6,779 nucleotides of DNA, from the NCBI GenBank assembly GCA_946887385.1, contig CAMPKU010000226.1, positions 1 through 6,779 of the forward strand, written 5' to 3'. This DNA is from an uncultured Gammaproteobacteria bacterium (lineage in GTDB: Bacteria > Pseudomonadota > Gammaproteobacteria > Rariloculales > Rariloculaceae). The position numbers and the translations under genes were made by a program. Positions 1 to 5,247 of the stretch are shown one piece after another; within the stretch, counting starts at the first letter, position 1; each line of letters opens with the position of its first letter. The notes beneath the pieces were generated by a model, which was given only the letters and a program-made list of their open reading frames with translations, did not search any database and was not told the DNA's origin.

Positions 1-311
1 CGGGGCTCGCGTGGTCGGGCTTCGGGCGCATTCGCCGCGTCGAGGTCTCCGCCGACGGCGGCGAGAGCTGGGCCGAAGCGGCGCTCGACGGCCCCGTGTT
101 GCCAAGGTGCGCCACGCGCTTCCGCCTGCCGTGGCGTTGGGACGGCAGCCCGAGCGTGCTCATGAGCCGCGCCGTGGACGAGACGGGCGCCGTGCAGCCG
201 ACGCGCGCGGCGCTGATGACGGCGCGCGGCGCGCAGTTCCGCTATCACTACAACGCGATTCAGAGCTGGAACGTGGCCGCGGCCGGCGCTGTGAGCAACG
301 TCTATGCGTAA
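1..311 (+). CDS. soxC: SoxC, sulfane dehydrogenase molybdenum subunit (3' end only)
   Basis: This is the C-terminal 102 codons of an open frame that enters from the left edge (first whole codon at 3, TAA at 309-311). The protein is the molybdopterin subunit of the periplasmic sulfane dehydrogenase SoxCD, which oxidises the sulfane sulfur on SoxYZ. The visible part belongs to the C-terminal dimerisation domain of the sulfite oxidase family. It opens with the family-typical stretch GRIRRVEVSADGGESW, followed by TRFRLPWRWDG, a SRAVDETGAVQP segment and the ending YHYNAIQSWNVA, all close to SoxC sequences as I remember them. The molybdenum ligand cysteine and the Tat signal would lie upstream and cannot be seen. 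Its stop overlaps the soxD start, so the two are probably translationally coupled. An ordinary sulfite dehydrogenase (SorA type) is the alternative, but the SoxD-like partner argues for SoxC. Confidence 0.88.
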   Translation, partial: GLAWSGFGRIRRVEVSADGGESWAEAALDGPVLPRCATRFRLPWRWDGSPSVLMSRAVDETGAVQPTRAALMTARGAQFRYHYNAIQSWNVAAAGAVSNVYA

Positions 312-828
312 CACGATCATATTGGCCGTGGCGCTCGTCGGCGTAGGTGCAGCGAGTGCGCAGGAAGGCCCGGATTTGGGCGTGCCGGCCACGCAGGAGC
401 AAATCGCGGGCTGGGACATCAGCATCGGCCCCGACGGGGCGGGTTTGCCTGCCGGGTCCGGCACCGCGGCGGCCGGCAAGGCCGTGTATGAGGCGAAATG
501 CCTCGCCTGCCACGGCGCCGAAGGCGCGGGGCAGCCGAACGATCGGCTCGTTGGCGGCCAAGGCACCCTGCGCGAGGCCGCGCCGATCCGGACGGTGGGC
601 AGCTACTGGCCGTACGCGACGACGGTGTTCGACTACATCCGTCGCGCGATGCCGTACGTGACGCCGCATTCGCTGACGGCCGACGAGACATACGCCGTGA
701 CGGCGTATCTGCTCGCGTTGAACGGCATCATCGAGCAGGACGCCGTCATGGACGCGACGTCGTTACCGACAGTCGTGATGCCGAATCGCGGCAATTTCGA
801 TTCTGCGTATCGCGAGCCGCGTCGCTGA
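304..828 (+). CDS. soxD: SoxD, cytochrome c subunit of sulfane dehydrogenase (short, monohaem form)
   Basis: This 174-residue exported cytochrome c should be the electron-accepting partner of SoxC, taking electrons from the molybdenum centre and passing them to other periplasmic cytochromes. Residues 1-19 form a signal peptide ending in ASA before Q20. A segment typical of SoxD (IAGWDISIGPDGAGLP) comes before the single haem site C66-L-A-C69-H70. Further SoxD-like stretches are VGGQGTL, TVGSYWPYATTVFDYIRRAMPY (about 97-118) and the ending NGIIEQDAVMDATSLP through MPNRGNFD. M116 in AMPY is the likely sixth haem ligand. The well-studied Paracoccus SoxD is about twice as long and has two haems; only the first haem domain is present here, and the frame closes cleanly, so it reads as a natural short form and not a truncation. 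The ATG at 304 overlaps soxC by 8 bases and has only a weak Shine-Dalgarno sequence, which fits translational coupling. Confidence 0.88.
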   Translation: MRNTIILAVALVGVGAASAQEGPDLGVPATQEQIAGWDISIGPDGAGLPAGSGTAAAGKAVYEAKCLACHGAEGAGQPNDRLVGGQGTLREAAPIRTVGSYWPYATTVFDYIRRAMPYVTPHSLTADETYAVTAYLLALNGIIEQDAVMDATSLPTVVMPNRGNFDSAYREPRR

Positions 829-856
829 CATCTTTGGGTACTGGACGGGAGGGGGG

Positions 857-882
857 TGCGTCGACGCATACGAGCGTCGACG
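857..882. repeat. Palindrome with repeated half-site between soxD and the DUF486 gene
   Basis: TGCGTCGACGCA at 857-868 is a perfect 12-base palindrome. Its core GCGTCGACG (858-866) recurs in direct orientation at 874-882, 16 bases downstream, and runs into a second small palindrome CGACGTCG (878-885). A weak stem-loop, TGTCG-TGCC-CGACA, follows at 896-909. The repeats lie in the 93-base gap between two convergent genes, so they could help end transcription, bind a protein, or be chance in GC-rich DNA. There is no convincing T-tract on either side. Confidence 0.4.
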
Positions 883-921
883 TCGCGCGGAACCTTGTCG
901 TGCCCGACAGCGTGCCGTCGT

Positions 922-1275
922 TTAGCCGGCCAGCCTGCTGCGAAACACGAAATAGACGGCGCCGAGAATGCAGAGCGCGGCCCACAAATAGTCGAGCTTC
1001 AACGGCTCTTTCAAGTAATACACGGCGAACGGCACGAACACGACGAGCGTGATGACCTCTTGCAGCAGCTTGAGCTGCCCGATCGATAGCACCGTGTAGC
1101 CGATGCGGTTGCCCGGCACCTGCAGCATGTACTCGAAGAACGCGATGCCCCAGCTCACGAGCGCGGCGACGATCCAAGGACGCTGATTCAGCTCCTTCAA
1201 GTGCGCGTACCAAGCGAATGTCATGAAGATGTTGCTCAGGCCGAGCAGCAAAACCGTGAAGCCGATGTTGCGCAT
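922..1275 (-). CDS. DUF486 family small inner-membrane protein
   Basis: This 117-residue protein matches the DUF486 (COG3169) family, related in fold to small multidrug-resistance (EmrE-like) and DMT transporters. No substrate is firmly known for the family. Four hydrophobic segments lie at about residues 4-25, 33-53, 60-88 and 94-112. Family signatures are visible in order: [14 protein letters not shown] in helix 1, SWGIAFFEY (E48) in helix 2, [10 protein letters not shown] in the loop, [11 protein letters not shown] (E73) at helix 3, then YYLKEPLK and a last helix. The length is usual for the family. The ATG is preceded by GAGGG about 10 bases upstream on the minus strand. It is convergent with soxD and divergent from the MBL-fold gene, so it is probably transcribed alone. 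Nothing links it to sulfur oxidation except position. Confidence 0.88.
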   Translation of the reverse strand: MRNIGFTVLLLGLSNIFMTFAWYAHLKELNQRPWIVAALVSWGIAFFEYMLQVPGNRIGYTVLSIGQLKLLQEVITLVVFVPFAVYYLKEPLKLDYLWAALCILGAVYFVFRSRLAG

Positions 1276-1384
1276 GCGTTTGGCGCCCTCGAGGGTGACG
1301 GCGGCGCGCAGTATCGCACGAGATCACCGCACCCCAGTTCGCGCTAAGCTTGGCTACAGTTCGGCGCCGCGAGCGCCGCCGCTC

Positions 1385-1391
1385 AGGAGGT
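1385..1391 (+). promoter_or_regulatory. Shine-Dalgarno sequence fixing a GTG start
   Basis: AGGAGGT sits 5 bases before the in-frame GTG at 1397. It is the strongest ribosome binding site in the window and decides the start of the MBL-fold gene. The longer open frame, reaching back to an ATG at 1223, would run antisense through the start of the DUF486 gene and would add an arginine- and serine-rich extension unlike the family. Confidence 0.75.
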
Positions 1392-1396
1392 GCCGC

Positions 1397-2254
1397 GTGC
1401 GGCTGTGGTCCGTTGAAGGCAATCGCCAGCGCCTCGATGGCGGCGCGATGTTCGGCAACGTGCCGCGCAATCTCTGGGGGCAATGGCTCGTGCCCGACGA
1501 GCAGAATCGGCTCGAGTTCGCGTGCCGTTGTCTGCTGGTTCAGGATCTCGACGGTCGCACGGTCTTGTTCGAAACGGGCATCGGCGCGTTCTTCCCTCCG
1601 AAGCTGAAAGCGCGTTATGGCGTGCTCGAGAACGAGCACGTGCTGTTGCGCTCGCTCGCCGAGCGCGGTCTTGCGCAAGAAGACGTGGACGCCGTCGTCT
1701 TGAGCCATCTGCACTTCGATCACGCGGGCGGCTTGCTCACGGCGTTCGACGAGTCGCGCCCGCCCGAGCTCTTGTTCCCGCGCGCGCGTTTCGTCGTGAG
1801 CAAGGCGGCCTGGGAGCGCGCTCGCGCGCCCCATCCGCGCGACCGTGCCTCGTACATCCCGGAGCTGCCCGAGCTCTTGCAGCGCAGCCGCCGGCTCGAG
1901 GTCGTCGATCGGCCGTACTCGACGATGCTGGGACCGGCTGTGCGCTTCGACTTCAGCGACGGGCACACGCCGGGGCTCATGCTGTCCGAGATCGGCGGCG
2001 ACGGCGGCGTGGCGTTTTGCTCGGACCTGATCCCGGGGTGCCCGTGGGTGCACTTGCCGGTGACGATGGGCTACGACCGCTATCCCGAGCTCTTGATCGA
2101 CGAAAAGCAGCGGTTTCTCGAGGACAAGCTCGCGCGCGGCGTGCGGCTGTTCTTCACGCACGATTTGGATTGCGCGGTGGCGACGCCGGTGCGCGACGGC
2201 GAGCGTTTCACCGTCACGGCGGAGCGCTCGACTCTAGAAGGCGAGCAGTTGTAG
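1397..2254 (+). CDS. MBL-fold metallo-hydrolase
   Basis: This 285-residue protein is a metallo-beta-lactamase-fold hydrolase with a full set of binuclear metal ligands: H104-L-H106-F-D108-H109 in [11 protein letters not shown]190 in DGHTPG, D210 in CSDLIP, and H255 in FTHD. The N-terminal strands ([19 protein letters not shown], then CRCLLVQD and VLFETGIG) are typical of the lactonase-like branch of the superfamily. The length fits, and there is no signal peptide, so it probably acts in the cytoplasm. Likely chemistry is hydrolysis of a lactone, ester or thioester; the substrate cannot be told from sequence. The start is GTG, placed by the AGGAGGT just upstream. The next gene begins 133 bases later with its own candidate promoter, so this may be a single-gene unit. 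A link to sulfur metabolism, such as the SoxH-type MBL proteins of some sox clusters, is possible but unsupported, because a reversed gene separates it from soxD. Confidence 0.85.
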   Translation: MRLWSVEGNRQRLDGGAMFGNVPRNLWGQWLVPDEQNRLEFACRCLLVQDLDGRTVLFETGIGAFFPPKLKARYGVLENEHVLLRSLAERGLAQEDVDAVVLSHLHFDHAGGLLTAFDESRPPELLFPRARFVVSKAAWERARAPHPRDRASYIPELPELLQRSRRLEVVDRPYSTMLGPAVRFDFSDGHTPGLMLSEIGGDGGVAFCSDLIPGCPWVHLPVTMGYDRYPELLIDEKQRFLEDKLARGVRLFFTHDLDCAVATPVRDGERFTVTAERSTLEGEQL

Positions 2255-2262
2255 ATGCGCCC

Positions 2263-2294
2263 CTCGACTAGCGAGTCGCCTCGCTACTAGCGAG
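2263..2294. repeat. Paired small hairpins with a 9-base direct repeat after the MBL-fold gene
   Basis: ACTAGCGAG occurs at 2267-2275 and again at 2286-2294, a 19-base spacing. Each copy forms part of a short stem-loop: CGACT-AGCG-AGTCG at 2265-2278 and CTCGCT-ACT-AGCGAG at 2280-2294. The element starts just after the stop codon of the MBL-fold gene. It could act as a weak transcription end or an operator for the dehydrogenase gene downstream. There is no T-tract, so it is not a standard intrinsic terminator. Confidence 0.4.
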
Positions 2295-2310
2295 CGACGT
2301 GGCACCGACC

Positions 2311-2339
2311 TTGACCTACCGCCAAACCGCGGCGATTCT
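2311..2339 (+). promoter_or_regulatory. Candidate sigma-70 promoter of the dehydrogenase operon
   Basis: TTGACC (2311-2316, five of six consensus bases) is followed after 17 bases by GATTCT (2334-2339, three of six). Transcription would start near 2346, leaving a leader of about 40 bases before the ATG at 2388. The -35 box is good and the -10 box is poor, so the call rests mainly on spacing and position. Confidence 0.35.
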
Positions 2340-2387
2340 TGCGGACGCGTAACGCCGTAATCGGGCGCAAGGCGTTCGGGGGGAATC

Positions 2388-3905
2388 ATGCTGGCGGTGA
2401 GATCGTGGGTCGTTGCGACCCTGTGTGTCGCGGCTATTTTCGGCGCTCGCGCCCAGATCACCGACAATCCGCTGCCGGCGCCGATCGTCAAGCGCGGCCT
2501 CGCCGTCGAGGTGCGCGATGTGGCGCGGTTGCCGGAGACGCGCCAGCTCCGCCCCGTCGAGCAGGACGTGAGGCCTACGGGCTGGGCGCGCGTGAGCTTC
2601 GTTCGCGACGCGCCCGACGGCCGCCGGTTTGCGAACGACTCGCGCGGCTTCCTCTACATCCTCGACGGCGCACGCACGTCCCTGTACGCCGACGTGGGAA
2701 CGGTGTTTCCGTTTGCGTGGTACGCGCGCATCGAAAGCGGCTTCATCGGCTTCGCGTTTCACCCGGAGTTCGAGCGCAACGGCTTGTGGTACAGCGTGCA
2801 TCTCGAGCGTGCCGAAGGTAATCCGGCGAAGCCGGATTTCATACCGCCCGGCTACGACTCGAGCGACGTGACGTTTCACAACGTGATCACGGAGTGGCGG
2901 GCCAACGATCCTCGAGCCAATACCTTCGCGGGCACGCGACGCGAGCTCTTGCGGGTGGCGCACGTGGTGCAGTTCTCGAGCCACCCCATCGGCGCCGTCG
3001 AGTTCAATCCCACGGCGCGCCCGGGCTCGCCGGACTACGGTTTGCTGTACACGAGCGGCAGCGATCTCGGCTTCAGCAACGGCGGCGGGCCGAACGCGAA
3101 CAACGCGGGCGCCACGCAGCGCCTCGATTCGGTGATTACCGCGATCTTGCGCATCGACCCGCGCAGCCCCAGCGAGACGGGCGGCGTGAAAGGGCTCGGC
3201 GACTACACGATTCCTGCCGACAACAGGTTCCACGCCGACGGCGATCCGCGCACGCTCGGCGAAATCTACGCCTACGGGTTCCGCAACGCGCACCGGCTGT
3301 CGTGGGACCTTACGGACGGCACGCTGTACGTCGGCGACATCGGCATGAATCACATCGAAGAGGTGAACATCGTCGTGAACGGCGGCAACTATGGCTGGAT
3401 GAAGCGCGAGGGCTACTGGGAGAACGGCATGAGCCGTCCCGGCGGCGCGCTGAATCAGCTCTACGAGCTGCCGGGCGACGTGCTGCGCGGCCGCGGTCGC
3501 GACGAGTTCATCTATCCCGTGGCCGTCTACGACCACAACGAAGGCGTGGCCATCACGGGCGCGTTCGCGTATCACGGCCGCATCGACGCGTTGCGCGGCA
3601 AGCTGATCTTCGGCGACGTGAATCGCGGGCGGCTGTTCGCCGCCGATCTCGCCGAGGTGAAGGCGGCGGACGACGGCGTTCCCGAGACCGTTGCGCCCGT
3701 CGAGGAAATCCAGCTTTACGTGCGCGGGCCGTCGGGTCAGCGGATCTATACGTCGTTCCGCGAGCTCGTCGAGGGCACGATGGGCACGTCGCTGTCGCGC
3801 ACCGACCTGCATCTTTCCGCCACTCGCGACGGCGAGATCTTCCTCACGTCGCGCCAAGACGGCATGATCCGCATGCTCGTGCCCGACGCGGGTCGGGATC
3901 GTTAG
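2388..3905 (+). CDS. Exported PQQ-dependent sugar dehydrogenase (glucose/sorbosone dehydrogenase family)
   Basis: This 505-residue protein belongs to the soluble quinoprotein glucose/sorbosone dehydrogenase family (GSDH, COG2133), a six-bladed beta-propeller that oxidises sugars or related alcohols with PQQ. Residues 1-22 are a signal peptide ending in ARA before Q23, so it is periplasmic or secreted. Family landmarks are ESGFIGFAFHPEF (116-128), H199 in SSHPIGAVEFNP, which falls where the family's catalytic histidine lies, YTSGSD (221-226), ILRIDP (253-258), YGFRNAHRLSWD (296-307) with R299 as the likely PQQ-contacting arginine, GDIGMNHIEEVN (316-327), GGNYGW (332-337) and the final blade GEIFLTSRQDG (482-492). 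It is somewhat longer than the 478-residue Acinetobacter precursor. The ATG has a G-rich site (GGGGGGAA) a few bases upstream. It heads a tight three-gene group with a membrane protein and a haem lipoprotein. The true substrate is unknown; no PQQ synthesis genes are in view. Confidence 0.85.
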   Translation: MLAVRSWVVATLCVAAIFGARAQITDNPLPAPIVKRGLAVEVRDVARLPETRQLRPVEQDVRPTGWARVSFVRDAPDGRRFANDSRGFLYILDGARTSLYADVGTVFPFAWYARIESGFIGFAFHPEFERNGLWYSVHLERAEGNPAKPDFIPPGYDSSDVTFHNVITEWRANDPRANTFAGTRRELLRVAHVVQFSSHPIGAVEFNPTARPGSPDYGLLYTSGSDLGFSNGGGPNANNAGATQRLDSVITAILRIDPRSPSETGGVKGLGDYTIPADNRFHADGDPRTLGEIYAYGFRNAHRLSWDLTDGTLYVGDIGMNHIEEVNIVVNGGNYGWMKREGYWENGMSRPGGALNQLYELPGDVLRGRGRDEFIYPVAVYDHNEGVAITGAFAYHGRIDALRGKLIFGDVNRGRLFAADLAEVKAADDGVPETVAPVEEIQLYVRGPSGQRIYTSFRELVEGTMGTSLSRTDLHLSATRDGEIFLTSRQDGMIRMLVPDAGRDR

Positions 3906-3939
3906 CCGTTCCGTCACTTCATCCGCGGGAGAATTCAGC

Positions 3940-4731
3940 ATGGCCGAGAATCCCTATGCCGCACCTCGAAGCCACGTAGAGGACGCACCCACGTCGTTAC
4001 CCGACGGCGACTTCATTCCCGAGGGCCGCGGCGTGCCCGCCGGCAACGGCTGGCGCTGGATCGCGGATGCCTGGGCCTTCACGGGGCAGCAGCGCGGCAC
4101 GTTCATCGGCGTATTCCTGCTTTGGCTGTTGCTCGCGATCGTGCTCGGCATCATTCCAATCTTAGGGTCGGTTTTGAGCGCGCTATTGATGCCTGTGATC
4201 AGCGCCGGCTTCATCTTGGGCTGCGACGCGGTGCGGCGTGGTGAGAAGCTCGAGGTGGGCCATCTTTTTGCGGGATTCCAAAATCACGCCGGCAAGTTGA
4301 TCACGGTCGGCGCGATCACTCTGGCGTTCTTCATCGTGATGATGTTGATCGTCTTCGCGATCTTCGGCTCGACGATTGGCTTCCTGTTCATCGGCGGCGG
4401 CGGCGACGCGAACCCGGAGCAGCTGATGAGCGCAATGGCCTCGGTGCTGCTGGCCGTGCTCGTGATGATGGCGCTCAGCATCCCGCTCTACATGGCGCTG
4501 TGGTTCGCCGGTCCGCTCATCGTGCTCGCCCAGTTCGACGTCGTGCCGGCGCTCAAGACCAGCTTCTTCGCATGCTTGAAGAACATTCTGCCGTTTCTCA
4601 TCTGGGGCATTGCGATTTTCTTTCTCAGTATTCTCGCGTTCATTCCGCTGATGCTCGGCTGGTTGCTGCTTGGCCCCGTGGTGCTGGCGTCGATCTATAT
4701 CAGCTATCGCGACATCTTCCACGAAGTTTAA
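3940..4731 (+). CDS. BPSS1780-family polytopic inner-membrane protein
   Basis: This 263-residue integral membrane protein resembles the BPSS1780 family of proteobacteria, for which I know no established function. A polar N-terminus of about 50 residues starts with the characteristic NPYAAPRSHVED and continues to GWRWIADAW. Hydrophobic stretches follow at about 55-75, 76-95, 119-151, 163-197 and 215-252, giving roughly five to seven helices. The conserved-looking cytosolic stretch GEKLEVGHLFAGF (101-113) comes between helices, ALKTSFFACLKN (204-215) lies before the last pair, and the protein ends ASIYISYRDIF. A glycine-rich GGGGDANPE loop lies at 152-160. There is no signal peptide and no catalytic motif. 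GGGAG-like GGGAGAA (3927-3933) lies 6 bases before the ATG. It begins 34 bases after the dehydrogenase and ends 9 bases before the haem lipoprotein gene, so co-transcription is likely. A role in membrane placement or electron transfer for its neighbours is only a guess. Confidence 0.8.
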   Translation: MAENPYAAPRSHVEDAPTSLPDGDFIPEGRGVPAGNGWRWIADAWAFTGQQRGTFIGVFLLWLLLAIVLGIIPILGSVLSALLMPVISAGFILGCDAVRRGEKLEVGHLFAGFQNHAGKLITVGAITLAFFIVMMLIVFAIFGSTIGFLFIGGGGDANPEQLMSAMASVLLAVLVMMALSIPLYMALWFAGPLIVLAQFDVVPALKTSFFACLKNILPFLIWGIAIFFLSILAFIPLMLGWLLLGPVVLASIYISYRDIFHEV

Positions 4732-4740
4732 GACACGGCG

Positions 4741-5223
4741 ATGACGCGCGTAGTGCGAGTGCTCACGATCGGAATGGCGACGGGTGCGCTCGCCGCGTGT
4801 GCGCATCAACCGCAAACTTCGCCGCCGCCGTTCAAGCCCGTGACCACCGTGCTCGAGCTCATGGAGAGCGTGATCGCGCATGCGGCCGAGATCTACTGGG
4901 AGTCCGTGAGCGTTACCGTGGACGAGGCGGGCGTCCACGAGCGCAACCCGCAAACCGACGAGGAGTGGGAAGGCGTTTGGGCCGCGGGGTTGGCGATCGC
5001 GGAGTCGGGCAACTTGCTGATGATGACGCCGCGCGCCGTCGACAATGGCGCGTGGATGCAGTTCTCGCGGTCGCTCATCGACGCCGGCGTCGAGGCGGCG
5101 GCGGCCGCCGAAGCGCACGACGTGGACCGTGTGTTCGCCGCGGGTGAGCAGGTGTACAACGTCTGCACGGCGTGCCACGCGCGCTACTCGCCGGATCTGC
5201 AGCGCGTGTTGGGTGCGAACTGA
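4741..5223 (+). CDS. Predicted lipoprotein with C-terminal c-type haem site (cytochrome c'/c556-like)
   Basis: This 160-residue protein has an N-terminal lipoprotein signal with the lipobox LAAC and acylated C20, so it should be tethered to a membrane facing the periplasm. The rest is alpha-helical with no membrane span. A haem attachment site, C142-T-A-C145-H146 followed by ARY, sits close to the C-terminus, as in four-helix cytochromes c' and c556 and unlike class I cytochromes, where it is near the N-terminus. Helix stretches are visible at about 34-58 (VTTVLELMESVIAHAAEIYW), 74-95, 105-126 and 127-148. M41 in the first helix is where c556 proteins carry their methionine ligand, so a six-coordinate electron-transfer haem is plausible. 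The gene starts 9 bases after the membrane-protein gene with a weak Shine-Dalgarno sequence, pointing to translational coupling. A likely role is accepting electrons from the PQQ dehydrogenase of the same operon; that is inference. Confidence 0.75.
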   Translation: MTRVVRVLTIGMATGALAACAHQPQTSPPPFKPVTTVLELMESVIAHAAEIYWESVSVTVDEAGVHERNPQTDEEWEGVWAAGLAIAESGNLLMMTPRAVDNGAWMQFSRSLIDAGVEAAAAAEAHDVDRVFAAGEQVYNVCTACHARYSPDLQRVLGAN

Positions 5224-5247
5224 GCGGTGAGAAATCCTGGCTAGTTG

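Noticed and set aside
304..828. Truncated or frameshifted soxD pseudogene
   Set aside because: The frame is intact with a signal peptide, haem site, methionine ligand and the conserved end of the first domain, and no second haem motif is seen in any frame in the 93 bases before the next gene.
1343..1360. Near-palindrome GCTAAGCTTGGC and a TACAGT box as promoter or operator of the MBL-fold gene
   Set aside because: TACAGT has no acceptable -35 box at 16-18 bases, and the palindrome is imperfect around an ordinary AAGCTT core. I could not support a promoter for either divergent gene here.
1223..1396. A 58-residue N-terminal extension of the MBL-fold protein from an ATG at 1223
   Set aside because: It would overlap the start of the DUF486 gene and lacks a good ribosome site, while the GTG at 1397 has AGGAGGT at ideal spacing and gives the usual family N-terminus.
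746..2161. A 471-codon open frame on the minus strand
   Set aside because: It runs antisense through the MBL-fold gene and across the DUF486 gene in another frame. Its product is arginine-, alanine- and histidine-rich with no recognisable domain, as expected for a shadow in GC-rich DNA.
2316..3941. A 541-codon open frame on the minus strand
   Set aside because: It is longer than the true gene on the plus strand, but that gene has a signal peptide, a Shine-Dalgarno sequence and clear GSDH motifs, while this product is low-complexity R/A/V/H-rich with no family resemblance.
4183..5178. A 331-codon open frame on the minus strand
   Set aside because: It lies opposite the membrane-protein and haem-lipoprotein genes. 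Its product is dominated by H, R, E and Q runs produced by reading hydrophobic codons backwards.
5224..5247. Terminator between the convergent haem-lipoprotein and peptidase genes
   Set aside because: The 24-base gap has no stem-loop and no T-tract.
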